DNA of 64,000 nt. Origin: Taklimakanibacter deserti (lineage in GTDB: Bacteria > Pseudomonadota > Alphaproteobacteria > Rhizobiales > Aestuariivirgaceae). The notes under the pieces are model-generated. The model was given only the letters and a program-made list of their open reading frames with translations. It made no database searches and was not told where the DNA came from. The stretch spans positions 62,001 to 126,000 of the forward strand of contig QORU01000003.1 in the NCBI GenBank assembly GCA_003574785.1. The letters are read 5' to 3'. This document shows, piece by piece, positions 44,769 through 54,253 of this stretch. A program made the translations under genes and the position numbers. Within the stretch, counting starts at the first letter, position 1. Each line of letters starts with the position of its first letter.

Positions 44769-47513
44769 TTAAGGTGTGACGGGTTCCGGGCTATGATCCA
44801 GATCAATTGCGAGGTTCGCCGCTTCCGGGGAAAGGACAAGGCGCACGCTTTGGATCCCGGCTTCATTTGGCGAGCTCTCGAAGCCCAGCTCCCGGCATAG
44901 CTGCAGCATCGCCTTGTTCTCGGCCAGGACCTCGCCGGTGATGACCCTATATCCTTCCGATCTGGCGTAGCGGACGGCCAGGTTCATCAAGCTGGTTCCC
45001 AAGCCGCGACCCTTGAAGTCTGATCTCACCAGAATCGCAAATTCCGCGGTTTTGTGGTCGGGATCGGCATGCAGCCTCACCACGCCGAGGACCTCATCCG
45101 AAGCACGGCCGAGTGCCAGGAATGCGATCGTCCGGCCATAGTCGAGCTGGGTCAGCCTGGCAATGAAATGATGACTGAAATGGCGCAAGGGCGCGAAAAA
45201 TCGCAGGCGGATATCCTCTTGATCGATCTTCTCGAGGAAGGAAAGCAGCGCCGGCTCGTCTTCGGCTTTGACCGGTCTTATGAACAGCTTCTCGCCGCCG
45301 CGGAGGTTCTCGTGGCTTTCCCATTGCCTCGGATAGGGTCTGATCGCTAAGCGCGTATTGGGTGCAGCGCGGAATTCCTCCGGAAGAAACCGGGCTATCG
45401 CAATGCGCGCATCGAGAACCACGGCGCCATCCGCGTCGGCGAGCATCGGGTTGAGGTCGACTTCGCGGATCTCGGGAAAGTCCGCCGATAGTTGAGAAAG
45501 CCTGGTCAATATGTCGGCAACGGCGTCGATCCTGGCAGCGCGCACATTGCGGTATTGGCCGAGAAGGCGGAAAACTCTCGTTCTGGCCATGAGCTCGCGC
45601 GCCATCGCCAGGTCCAATGGCGGCAATGCGAGAGCCTTGTCGTTGGCGACCTCGACGGATATGCCGCCGGCGCCGAACACGATGACCGGCCCGAAGGTCC
45701 GATCATCGGCGATGCCGGCGATGAGTTCTCTCGCCTGCAGCCGCGTGACCATGGGATGGAGCGTGACGCCGGCGATATCGGCATCGGGCCGCGCCTTGCG
45801 GGCGGTCGCCAGGATTTCAGCAGCAGCAGCCCGAACCTCGCTTGGTGTCTTGAGATTGAGATGAACACCGCCAATGTCCGACTTGTGAATGATGTCGCGG
45901 GACAGGATCTTGAGCGCGACTGCCGCATGCTTCCCAAGGAGAGGCGATGCGTGGCGCATCGCTTCCTCCGGATCGGCTGCGAAAATCGCCTCCACGACCG
46001 GAATGCCATAGGCTGTGAGCAGGGCGGTTACCTCCAAAGGATCAAGCCATGAGCGCTCTTGAGAGAGCGCCTTGGTAATGATCGCCTGTCCGGATTCGAT
46101 GTCAGGTCTCGGATTATCCGAGACGGGAGGTGGCGTCGCCGTCAGACCTTCTTGCGCCTCGCGATAGCGAACGAAGTGCATGAAGCCCTGCACGGCTTTC
46201 GCTTCGGTCGGGAAATGCGGGATCCTGGCCGCCTCGAAATGCTCGGCCGAATCCGCATCGTCGGCGGTCCAGCTGGCGAAAACCGGCTTGCCGGAAGCTT
46301 GCGTTCCATGCGCCGCCACGACCTTGGCGACTTGCGCTGCTGAGGCTTTCGAAGAAGCAAGCGCCGTCGGCACGTTCAGCACCAGGATGGCATCATTGGC
46401 GTCATCCTCGAGCAGCGCCTGCAGCGCCGCCCCATAACGATCGGCATCCGCGTCACCGATGATGTCCACCGGATTGGCCCGGGACCAGTTTGCGGGCAGG
46501 CGATGGTCGAGCGCCGCCATGGTCTTCGAGGATATATCGGCGAGAGTGCCGCCGAAATCGACCAGACGGTCGGTCGCCAGGACGCCAAGGCCGCCGCCAT
46601 TGGTCAGAATGGCCAATCTGCGGCCGGGAAAGGGTCGCAACCTCCCCAGGCCCTCGGCTGCGGCAAAGAACTCGTCGAGATCGGCTACGCGTAGCAGCCC
46701 GGCACGGCGGAAAGCGGCATCATAAACGGCATCACTGCCGGCCAGCGCGCCCGTATGCGTGGCGGCGGCGAGCGAAGCCTGGTGATGGCGGCCGGCCTTC
46801 ATGACGATCACCGGTTTGATGCGTGCCGCCGCCCGCGCGGCGGAAATAAATTTCGAAGAATTGGTAATCGCTTCGACATAGAGCAGTATGGCTCTCGTCT
46901 TGGGGTCCAAGGCGAAATGATCGAGAAGATCGGCGAAATCGACATCGAGAGCGTCGCCGATCGATGCGACGGCCGAGAACCCGACAGCGCGCCTGGCGCC
47001 CCACTCGACAAGGGCCGCGGCGATGGCGCCCGACTGGGAGACAAGAGCCAGATCCCCCGGATTGGCTGACCGGGCTGCGAAACTGGCATTGAGCCCGATC
47101 GGAGGAACCAGCAGGCCGAGACCATTCGGCCCCAATATTCTGAGGCCTTTCCTGCGCGCGGCTTTCAGCATTTGATCGGCGAGCGAGCCTGCGCCATGGC
47201 CCAGGCCGGCCGATATGACGACTGCCGCCGGCACGCCTGCTTCACCGGCTGTCGCCACGATCTGCGGCACGGCGGGTGCCGGCGCGGTCACCACGATCAG
47301 GTCGGGAAGAACGCCAAGCGCGGCCAGTGAAGGTGAAGTTGCGATATCGTCTATGAGCGGATGATTGGGATTGACTACGTCAATTCGGCCCTTGAACCCT
47401 GCCGATTTGAGATTGGCGAGGACAGCCCTCCCCAGCGATCGCTTCTTTGGGCTGGCGCCAATCACCGCCACCGATTTGGGGTTGAACAACTTGTCGAGTC
47501 GATAGATGCTCAT
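44769..47513 (-). CDS. Pat-like protein: ADP-forming acyl-CoA synthetase fused to a GNAT acetyltransferase
   Basis: The 914-residue protein has a CoA-binding domain (KSVAVIGASPKKRSLGRAVL), a ligase domain with a likely phospho-histidine in AATHTGALAGSD, an ATP-grasp-like domain, and a C-terminal GNAT domain (FKGRGLGTSLMNLAVRYARS, about residues 730-890). The layout matches protein lysine acetyltransferases of the Pat type, which regulate acyl-CoA synthetases. Whether the synthetase half is active is unknown. It begins 6 bp before the P-type ATPase gene ends, so the genes are co-transcribed. Confidence 0.88.
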   Translation of the reverse strand: MSIYRLDKLFNPKSVAVIGASPKKRSLGRAVLANLKSAGFKGRIDVVNPNHPLIDDIATSPSLAALGVLPDLIVVTAPAPAVPQIVATAGEAGVPAAVVISAGLGHGAGSLADQMLKAARRKGLRILGPNGLGLLVPPIGLNASFAARSANPGDLALVSQSGAIAAALVEWGARRAVGFSAVASIGDALDVDFADLLDHFALDPKTRAILLYVEAITNSSKFISAARAAARIKPVIVMKAGRHHQASLAAATHTGALAGSDAVYDAAFRRAGLLRVADLDEFFAAAEGLGRLRPFPGRRLAILTNGGGLGVLATDRLVDFGGTLADISSKTMAALDHRLPANWSRANPVDIIGDADADRYGAALQALLEDDANDAILVLNVPTALASSKASAAQVAKVVAAHGTQASGKPVFASWTADDADSAEHFEAARIPHFPTEAKAVQGFMHFVRYREAQEGLTATPPPVSDNPRPDIESGQAIITKALSQERSWLDPLEVTALLTAYGIPVVEAIFAADPEEAMRHASPLLGKHAAVALKILSRDIIHKSDIGGVHLNLKTPSEVRAAAAEILATARKARPDADIAGVTLHPMVTRLQARELIAGIADDRTFGPVIVFGAGGISVEVANDKALALPPLDLAMARELMARTRVFRLLGQYRNVRAARIDAVADILTRLSQLSADFPEIREVDLNPMLADADGAVVLDARIAIARFLPEEFRAAPNTRLAIRPYPRQWESHENLRGGEKLFIRPVKAEDEPALLSFLEKIDQEDIRLRFFAPLRHFSHHFIARLTQLDYGRTIAFLALGRASDEVLGVVRLHADPDHKTAEFAILVRSDFKGRGLGTSLMNLAVRYARSEGYRVITGEVLAENKAMLQLCRELGFESSPNEAGIQSVRLVLSPEAANLAIDLDHSPEPVTP
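44793..44806. promoter_or_regulatory. Near-consensus FNR/FixK box upstream of the APH-AAA kinase
   Basis: ATGATCCAGATCAA differs from the consensus in the first base. It lies 56 bp before the kinase start and inside the last codons of the acetyltransferase gene. Confidence 0.5.
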
Positions 47514-47519
47514 GGTCGG

Positions 47520-49406
47520 CTATCTCAGCACACGAAGCGCGTTCAGGATAACCAGGACATCGATGACTTCCTGGACAATCGCGCCGCGGACCGGCGTGAG
47601 ATAGCCGAAAGCGGCAACCAGCATGCCGATCCCGGACAGGCCGAGACCAATCGTGACACTCTCGAGCGCGATGTTGCGGCTGCGCCGTGCGATCCTGATC
47701 GCCGGCAAAAGCGCATCCAGGCGATCCTGAACAATGACGACGTCGGCGGTTTCCGACGAGGCGGCGGCGCCGGTCGCGCCCATGGCCACCCCGACATTCG
47801 CCGCCGCCAGGGCCGGGGCATCGTTGATACCGTCGCCAACCATCATGACGGGCGTCTGCTTGCCCTCGGCATGAACGATCGCCACTTTGGCGTTAGGGTC
47901 GAGGTCGCCTCTCACCAGGTCGAACGGCAGGTCGCGCGCGATCTCCTCGGCGACGGCCTGGCGGTCTCCGCTGGCCAGGATGATGCGGCGGATGCCCGCT
48001 TCGCGCAGCGAGTCAAGCAGCGCCGGAATGCCTTCGCGTGGCTTGTCCGCAAGGCCAAAGAGAGCCACGACTTTGCCACTGACGGCCAAGGCCGCGAGAA
48101 CCGTTCCGGCGCTCGCGCTGACCGAAGCGAGAAGTTTGCGGTTCTTTCGTGCATGCTTGGCCACATAGTCGATGCCGCCAATGGCAATGGTCTTGCCTTC
48201 GACCTTGCCGCGCAATCCTTCACCCGGAGTTTCCACGACATGCGTGGGAGAAGCGAGGTCCAGATGCCGGTGCTTTGCCTCGCCCACAAGCGCCTTGGCG
48301 ATCGGATGGGTCGACGCCTGGTCGAGTGACGCGGCAAGGCGCAACGCCTCATCCTCCGACAAAGAGGGGGAGGCCACGTTGACAAGGACAAGCTTGGGTG
48401 TGCCGCCGGTCAGCGTGCCGGTCTTGTCGAGCACAATCGTGCGTATCGTCGCCATCATCTCGAGAATGGCTCCCCCTTTTACCAGCACGCCGGCTCTCGC
48501 CGCCCGCGAGAGACCGGCGACGATCGCCACGGGAACAGCGAGGATCAGAGGGCAAGGCGTTGCCACCACCAGCACGCTCAAGCCGCGAATGGGATCGCTC
48601 GTGAAAGCCCATGCCGCGCCGGCCAGGGCGACCGTGCAGGCCAGGAAGACTATTGCGTAGCGATCCGCCAGGCGGGTCATGGGCGCCTTTGACAGCCTGG
48701 CGCGCTCGACCAGGCGCACGATGCCGGAATAGGTGCTTTCGTCAGCGGTGCGCAGTGCGGTCATCATGAAGGTCTGGCCGACATTTCCTGCGCCGCTCAG
48801 CACCAGCGCGCCGTCCGCACACTTGACCGGCAAGGCTTCGCCGGTGAGACTGGCATAGTCGAGCACTGCGTCGCTTTGGACATGTCCATCGACGGGCACG
48901 ACTTCCCCGCTTCGCACCACGACGTGGTCGCCGGGAATAAGCCGCTCCAAGGACACTTCCTCTAGTCCATGGCTGGATTGGCGAATGGCGGTACGGGGCA
49001 CGCGGGCGAGCAGGGCGGTCATCTCGCGTCCGGCGCGCCTGTCGGCGAAACTCTCCAGGAACTGTCCCCCGGCATACATGATGGCCACGACATTCGCGGC
49101 CAGGTTCTCGCCGAAGAGCAAGGCTGCCGACATCGACAGAGCAGCAACGATATCGAGACCGACATCCCCCCGCCTCAGACTCTGCACGATCTGGACGAAC
49201 AACGACAGGAGCACCGGAAGAGTGGCGACGGACCAGATGACGCCCGATGCGGCATGATTGTCGATTTGTTGCGACCAAAGACCGAGGCAGAGGCCTGCCG
49301 TTGCGATTATCAGCAGGACGGCGGTCAAATCATGCGGGCGATTGATATTCGTATTCGCTGCTGATTTGGCGGTTCCCCCGGGAGCGATGGAAGTCTGCGC
49401 GGTCAT
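47520..49406 (-). CDS. P1B-type heavy-metal ATPase
   Basis: The 628-residue pump has the phosphorylation motif DKTGTLTGG, the transmembrane metal motif TPCPLILAVPVAI, the HP motif in STHPIAKALV, and GDGINDAPALAAANVG. There is no N-terminal HMA metal-binding domain. The TPC motif, in place of the CPC of copper pumps, points away from Cu+ and leaves Zn, Co, Mn or another ion open. The ion cannot be decided from the sequence. It sits 6 bp upstream of the acetyltransferase gene in the same operon. Confidence 0.9.
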   Translation of the reverse strand: MTAQTSIAPGGTAKSAANTNINRPHDLTAVLLIIATAGLCLGLWSQQIDNHAASGVIWSVATLPVLLSLFVQIVQSLRRGDVGLDIVAALSMSAALLFGENLAANVVAIMYAGGQFLESFADRRAGREMTALLARVPRTAIRQSSHGLEEVSLERLIPGDHVVVRSGEVVPVDGHVQSDAVLDYASLTGEALPVKCADGALVLSGAGNVGQTFMMTALRTADESTYSGIVRLVERARLSKAPMTRLADRYAIVFLACTVALAGAAWAFTSDPIRGLSVLVVATPCPLILAVPVAIVAGLSRAARAGVLVKGGAILEMMATIRTIVLDKTGTLTGGTPKLVLVNVASPSLSEDEALRLAASLDQASTHPIAKALVGEAKHRHLDLASPTHVVETPGEGLRGKVEGKTIAIGGIDYVAKHARKNRKLLASVSASAGTVLAALAVSGKVVALFGLADKPREGIPALLDSLREAGIRRIILASGDRQAVAEEIARDLPFDLVRGDLDPNAKVAIVHAEGKQTPVMMVGDGINDAPALAAANVGVAMGATGAAASSETADVVIVQDRLDALLPAIRIARRSRNIALESVTIGLGLSGIGMLVAAFGYLTPVRGAIVQEVIDVLVILNALRVLR

Positions 49407-49490
49407 GGCTTCTGGCGCCCCTCAGGCGGCGTGATCAAGACGATAGCCGAGCTGCGCAATTCCTCATTTGGAGCTTCAGCACGCCTGCGC

Positions 49491-49982
49491 TCACAGCCGA
49501 AGCTCATCCGCGGCTGCATCGACATCGTGCACTTCGACGGACCCGCGGCAGTTGCGCAGCAGGATCCTGGTTGCAACACGTTCATCGACCATGCTGTGCA
49601 CCTCGACGAGGAGCAAAAACTCACCGCGGTTGACGGCGCCGGCCAGACGCTCGGCATGCTCTGGGGGTAGCCACTGCAGCAGCGTTTTTCCGAATGAAGC
49701 TGCGTTCTTCGCGATGGCCCTGGGCAGGCTATCACAATCGCGCGCCAGGACCACGATCCTGTTCGAGTCGACCAGAAGTTTGGGCGTTGCCGCGCTCCGG
49801 CTCACGAGTCGCGCAAGCTCGGTGGCGTTCTGCCGTTCGCCCGCGAAGCTTGCCTCCTGGCCGATGACGGAAATGAGCTGCGGTTCGAGATCCGTCTGTA
49901 TCAGGTGTCGGGTGACGGTCAGCGCGTCTTCGAGATTGGCGACGACCGCCAGGGCGAAACGCCGATGCGCTCTGTCTTTCAC
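49491..49982 (-). CDS. Hypothetical protein in the FixK-like operon
   Basis: The 163-residue protein is unrecognised. It has no membrane helix; the sequence MKDRAHRRFALAVVANLEDA begins what looks like an alpha-beta fold, possibly stress-related. It lies between the FixK-like regulator (9 bp gap) and the P-type ATPase gene (84 bp), so it is likely to be co-transcribed with them. Confidence 0.65.
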   Translation of the reverse strand: MKDRAHRRFALAVVANLEDALTVTRHLIQTDLEPQLISVIGQEASFAGERQNATELARLVSRSAATPKLLVDSNRIVVLARDCDSLPRAIAKNAASFGKTLLQWLPPEHAERLAGAVNRGEFLLLVEVHSMVDERVATRILLRNCRGSVEVHDVDAAADELRL

Positions 49983-49991
49983 GGTTGGCTC

Positions 49992-50696
49992 CTACCAGTC
50001 TTCGCCTTCACCTTCGGCCAAGGCCTCCAGGCGCTCGAAATCGACGATGACCAGGCTATGAATCCGCGGCAGGTCTATGATCCGCCTGGTTCGAAGCTTG
50101 GTCAGGTTGCGGCTCACGGTCTCGATGGTCAGGCCGAGGAAATCCGCTATGTCCGTACGGCTCAACGGGATTTCGACCGTGCCGCACTCGCCCTGGCGGC
50201 GGTGCAGCTCGAGGATGAAGGCTGCGAGCTTTTCGATGGCCGAACGGCGGTTCAGGACGGCGATCTGCTCGCGGGCATTTTCGAGCTCCTGCGACAGCAG
50301 GCTTACCAGTTGCGGCGCGAGCGCCGGCTCGTCGCGAAGACGACGATAGGTGCTGTTTTCATCCAGGCTGCGGACCCTCACGGGCGTGATGGCTTCCGCG
50401 CTATAGTGGCGCTCGCTTCCGGCCTCGAATCCCAGGACGTCACCGGCGAATCTCAACGAGATGATTTGGCGCCTTCCGTCGTTCAGGATGCGATAGAGCC
50501 GGACCAGTCCCGATTCGATCTTGTAGATATTGCGGTCATCGTCCCCCTGGTGAAAGAGATGTTGGCCTCGCTCGAGCTTCCGAGCAGATTGGCCGGACAG
50601 CATTTCATCGAATGTTTTCAAGCCTTTGCATAGTCCATCGACGAAGGGCGACGGAGCTGGGTGGCCCGAAGTCGGATGTGCGGCAAGTGCGAGCAT
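49992..50696 (-). CDS. Crp/Fnr-family regulator of FixK type
   Basis: The 234-residue reading starts at ATG 50696 after an AGGAGGGA ribosome-binding site. A cyclic-nucleotide-like domain (about residues 25-145) precedes a helix-turn-helix (SRTDIADFLGLTIETVSRNL). The recognition helix E-x2-S-R pattern is that of FNR and FixK, which read TTGAT half-sites. It lacks the FNR cysteine set; one Cys is present near residue 23. It is divergent from a response regulator, 134 bp away. Confidence 0.9.
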   Translation of the reverse strand: MLALAAHPTSGHPAPSPFVDGLCKGLKTFDEMLSGQSARKLERGQHLFHQGDDDRNIYKIESGLVRLYRILNDGRRQIISLRFAGDVLGFEAGSERHYSAEAITPVRVRSLDENSTYRRLRDEPALAPQLVSLLSQELENAREQIAVLNRRSAIEKLAAFILELHRRQGECGTVEIPLSRTDIADFLGLTIETVSRNLTKLRTRRIIDLPRIHSLVIVDFERLEALAEGEGEDW

Positions 50697-50830
50697 GGTT
50701 CCCTCCTGAGCGCTTGTGCGTGCATAGGAAGCGCTCCTTGCCTTGCCGGGGTTTGCCGCGATTGTGCCGGTTTGTGGCGATTTGTGTCCTGTGATAATTC
50801 TCGCCAAAATGCCAATCCCGCGAGTCCGTC

Positions 50831-51559
50831 GTGAACGAAGGTCAAGCCCATATCGTTATTGTGGATGACGAAGCGCCCATCCGCACCCTTCTGCGGAATT
50901 GCTTTGAGCAGGAAGGTTACCGTGTCAGTGAAGCAGCATCCGGAGCCGAGCTTCTGAAGCTCGTGAATGGCGGCAATGTCGACCTCATAACCCTCGACTT
51001 GACCCTCGGAAGCGAAAGCGGTCTGGAGATTGCGCGAAACCTGCGTGCCGGATCGCAAATCCCCATCATCATGGTGACCGGCAAGGGAGATGTGATCGAC
51101 CGCGTGGTGGGGCTCGAGATCGGTGCCGACGATTACATCGCCAAGCCCTTCCATCTCAGGGAAATGCTCGCCCGGGTCCGGACAGTTCTCCGGCGCACCG
51201 GCAGCCAGACAGAGGAAAGAACAGCCGGGCCGGCTACGGAACTGATATACAGGTTCGATGATTGGGAATTCAATCTGACGAGGCGCGAGCTCCGCGAGCC
51301 CGGGGGCAAACTGTGCCAATTGACCACAGCCGAGATCGACCTCCTGGCCGTGCTGGTGAAGCGGCCCGGCCACGTATTGTCGCGCGATGCGATCATGGAC
51401 CAGCTCAAGGGCCATGACTGGGCCGCCAATGACCGGGCCATCGACAGCCAGATCTCGCGGCTGCGCAAGAAGCTGGGGGGAGGCTCCGAAACATCGAGCC
51501 TGATCAAGACCATAAGAGGTGTCGGCTACAGCTTCACGGCTAAGGTGACGAAATCTTAG
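50831..51559 (+). CDS. OmpR-family response regulator
   Basis: The 242-residue protein has a receiver domain (VIVDDEAPIRTLLRNCFEQE, phospho-aspartate D56 in ITLDLTLG, lysine in YIAKPF) and a winged-helix DNA-binding domain near the C terminus (RAIDSQISRLRKKLGGGSET). No kinase gene is directly adjacent; the FixL-like kinase lies about 1 kb away on the other strand. The promoter region is shared with the FixK-like gene. Confidence 0.9.
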   Translation: MNEGQAHIVIVDDEAPIRTLLRNCFEQEGYRVSEAASGAELLKLVNGGNVDLITLDLTLGSESGLEIARNLRAGSQIPIIMVTGKGDVIDRVVGLEIGADDYIAKPFHLREMLARVRTVLRRTGSQTEERTAGPATELIYRFDDWEFNLTRRELREPGGKLCQLTTAEIDLLAVLVKRPGHVLSRDAIMDQLKGHDWAANDRAIDSQISRLRKKLGGGSETSSLIKTIRGVGYSFTAKVTKS

Positions 51560-51657
51560 CGCATGATCCGGAAAGTGGATACCGGTTTTCCGAAAAGATC
51601 ATGCGCAAACAAAAGAATAACGCGCGATGGCGACTCGATGTAAAGCCGTCGCGCTTT
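51559..51657 (+). repeat. Rhizobial-type composite palindromic repeat, copy 2
   Basis: This is the near-identical inverse copy of 12121-12218, with the long palindrome GCGCATGATC...GATCATGCGC and a second hairpin with CGCGCGATGG. It sits between a response-regulator stop codon and a convergent USP stop codon. Confidence 0.8.
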
Positions 51658-52525
51658 AGTGCAGCAAGAATACAGACCGCGCACCGGTCTCGAGCACTGA
51701 CTGGGTGCAGCCGCCGAAGATCAGCTCCCGAATTCTGGGTCGGCTGAAGCCGCCCATGACGACGAGGTCCGCTTGCCTGGCGAGGGTTGCCGACCAGAGA
51801 ACGTCAACCGTCGGCCGATGATCAGGGGCATGGACTTCGGTCGTGGCTTCGATGCCATGCCATCCGAGCTGAAGGGCGACATTCTCGGTCGACTCCTTTG
51901 TCTGGCTGCCGTTCTCCAGAACGCTGACTATGGCGACCTTGCGGGCTACGCCAAGAACCGGCAGAGCCGCGGTCAGGGCCCGGGCCGCGGCGCTATGGTC
52001 CTTCCACCAGACTGCGATCCTGTCGAGCTTGAGCTTGGCCGCACCGGGTGGAACGATCAGGATAGGGCGGCCGGAGTCCATGGCAAGGTCCTCCAACAGC
52101 ATTTGCGACCAGCTGCGTTTGCTGGCCGACCTTCCAATCACCGTCAGATCATGTGCGCGGGTTGCCCGCACGAAGCCGTCGGCATCGGGAGTGACAGGAT
52201 TTGCCATCCAACTTGCAGTCACCTGCTCGCTCGACATCGGCTGAGATATCCGAAGAATGTTCCTGGAGGCGCAGAAGTCCGTTGCATGGGCGCGCGCTTT
52301 TGCTTCGGCATCCTTGCTTCTTGCCAGCGTATCCCTCAGGGCGACGTCAAGCCCGCTCCCGCGCGCAAACTCGATGTGATGATTGAAATCCGCGACATCG
52401 ATCGCGGCGAGCGGAATATGAATGAACTCGATATGCGCCTTCAGGGGCGCTGCTACGGCATACGCAGCATCGAGAACGGAGAGATCGGAACTGGTGCCGC
52501 TGACGGCGACGAGAATTGACTTCAT
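51656..52525 (-). CDS. Universal stress protein (tandem domains)
   Basis: The 289-residue reading from ATG 52525 (MKSILVAVSGTSSDLSVLDA) has two UspA domains, ending VMGGFSRPRIRELIFGGCTQ. A longer start at 52540 is possible, but the 52581 box is then only 41 bp away and the observed spacing in other genes favours 52525 (56 bp). The stop codon abuts the repeat at 51657. Confidence 0.88.
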   Translation of the reverse strand: MKSILVAVSGTSSDLSVLDAAYAVAAPLKAHIEFIHIPLAAIDVADFNHHIEFARGSGLDVALRDTLARSKDAEAKARAHATDFCASRNILRISQPMSSEQVTASWMANPVTPDADGFVRATRAHDLTVIGRSASKRSWSQMLLEDLAMDSGRPILIVPPGAAKLKLDRIAVWWKDHSAAARALTAALPVLGVARKVAIVSVLENGSQTKESTENVALQLGWHGIEATTEVHAPDHRPTVDVLWSATLARQADLVVMGGFSRPRIRELIFGGCTQSVLETGARSVFLLH

Positions 52526-52580
52526 GACTGCACCATTCAACAGAACGGCGCAAATCTATGACGTTCGGCATCGCCCGACT

Positions 52581-52594
52581 TTGACGCAAATCAA
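52581..52594. promoter_or_regulatory. FNR/FixK box upstream of a tandem USP gene
   Basis: TTGACGCAAATCAA is a full match, 56 bp before the chosen start of the USP gene. Confidence 0.75.
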
Positions 52595-52601
52595 TGAAAG
52601 T

Positions 52602-54167
52602 TCATGCGTCATCACCGAACGCCATGTCGAGCGCCTTGCGCAAGTCCGTGAGGCGATAGGGCTTTCGCAGCAGTTTCAGATTGCCGAGGTTCTCAGCTCG
52701 AACAAGGTCTTCCGCATATCCTGATGTCAGCAGGACCCGGACCGACGGATCGATTTCCTTGGCCTTCTTGGCCACGTCGTAGCCTGACAGACCGCCCGGC
52801 ATCACCAGGTCGCTGAACAGCAGGTCGACCTTGAGTCCCTTTTCGAGCATGTTGATGGCGGTGGCGCCATCGGGCGCTTCGTAGGTCTCGTACCCCAATG
52901 TCTTCAGCCGTGTGACCGTCAAGTTTCTGACGGCTTCATCATCCTCGACCGCGAGGACAACCCTGTTGTGGCTAGCCGCGTCTGGCTCAAACCCGGCTTC
53001 GCTGGGTGCCGCAGCTCCGTCCGCACGCGGTAGATAGATGTTGATGATCGTACCGTGACCGACTTCACTGTAGATCGTGACGTGACCGCCTGACTGCTTG
53101 GCAAAACCATAGACCATGCTGAGCCCGAGGCCTGTCCCGTGGCCTCTCGTCTTGGTGGTGAAGAACGGCTCGAAGGCACGATCCCTGACTTCGTCCGGCA
53201 TGCCCATGCCGGTATCGGATACGGATATCCGCACATAGTCGCCACGCGGCAATTCGATGTTGCTGCCGGTTCGAATCTCATCCACATGGGCGTTTCCTGT
53301 CTCGACAATCAGCTTTCCGCCCTTGGGCATGGCATCACGCGCATTGATGGCCAAATTCACCAGCGAGCTCTCGGCTTGCGTGGGATCTGTCTTCACCAGC
53401 CACAGATCCGGCGCCAGGATCGTGGATAGGGATATTTGCTCGCCCAATGTGCGCCGCAGCATGCTCGTGACATTGAGAACCAGATTGTTGATCTCGAGCA
53501 CCTCCGGCTCAAGGTGGCTTCTTCTGGCGAAAGCGAGAAGCCGGGACGTGAGCTTTGCACCAAGCTCAGCGGCCTCCTGGCTGTCGCGCAGCATCTTGCG
53601 GAGCTTGTCATCCTGGATATGCATCTCGATCAGCTCGAGATTGCCGGTGATCACGGTTAAAAGATTGTTGAAGTCGTGGGCGATACCACCGGTAAGCTGG
53701 CCCACCGCCTCCAATCGCTGGGCCTGTGCAAGCTTGCGCTCGCTGTCCAGCAGGGCTTCCTCCACGCGCTTGCGCTCGCTGAGATTGGTTATGATGCCTG
53801 CAAAGTAGCGCGTTCCATCGGCGAAAAACTCGCTGACCGCCAAATCGAGGGGAAAAGTGGTGCCGTCCTTGCGCTTTCCCACTACTTCGCGGCCAATGCC
53901 GATGATCTTTCGCTTTCCCGTGGTGAGATAGTTGGAAAGATATCCGTCATGCTCACTGTGGAAAGGCTCGGGCATCAGTATGTGGACATTCTGTCCGACC
54001 AGCTCGCTCGCCGCATAGCCGAAAATCCGCTCAGTTGCCGGATTCACCGAGTCGATGATGCCTTTGGTGTCTATGGTGATGATCGCGGCAACCGCCGAAT
54101 TCAGAATGGCCTCGAGCTTCGACGCCCCGGTTGGCGTGCCCGGATTTCTCTTTCGCATGTTTCTCAA
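52602..54167 (-). CDS. FixL-like PAS hybrid histidine kinase with receiver domain
   Basis: The 521-residue protein has a PAS domain (about residues 15-130), a histidine kinase domain with H164 in [13 protein letters not shown], a HATPase domain, and a C-terminal receiver (D453 in FSDLVMPGG). The PAS region closely follows the FixL haem domain as I recall it: [20 protein letters not shown] with H73 at the position of the FixL haem histidine, and [15 protein letters not shown] with R93 at the position of the FixL gating arginine. No membrane segment is seen. Oxygen sensing is an inference. Confidence 0.88.
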   Translation of the reverse strand: MRNMRKRNPGTPTGASKLEAILNSAVAAIITIDTKGIIDSVNPATERIFGYAASELVGQNVHILMPEPFHSEHDGYLSNYLTTGKRKIIGIGREVVGKRKDGTTFPLDLAVSEFFADGTRYFAGIITNLSERKRVEEALLDSERKLAQAQRLEAVGQLTGGIAHDFNNLLTVITGNLELIEMHIQDDKLRKMLRDSQEAAELGAKLTSRLLAFARRSHLEPEVLEINNLVLNVTSMLRRTLGEQISLSTILAPDLWLVKTDPTQAESSLVNLAINARDAMPKGGKLIVETGNAHVDEIRTGSNIELPRGDYVRISVSDTGMGMPDEVRDRAFEPFFTTKTRGHGTGLGLSMVYGFAKQSGGHVTIYSEVGHGTIINIYLPRADGAAAPSEAGFEPDAASHNRVVLAVEDDEAVRNLTVTRLKTLGYETYEAPDGATAINMLEKGLKVDLLFSDLVMPGGLSGYDVAKKAKEIDPSVRVLLTSGYAEDLVRAENLGNLKLLRKPYRLTDLRKALDMAFGDDA

Positions 54168-54253
54168 GCCGCTCCTGCTCGCTCGGACGGCATTGTAGCA
54201 TCAGACCGGCTCAAGCCGGTAGAGCCTTGCATGGCGAAACTGGCCGCCTGTCT

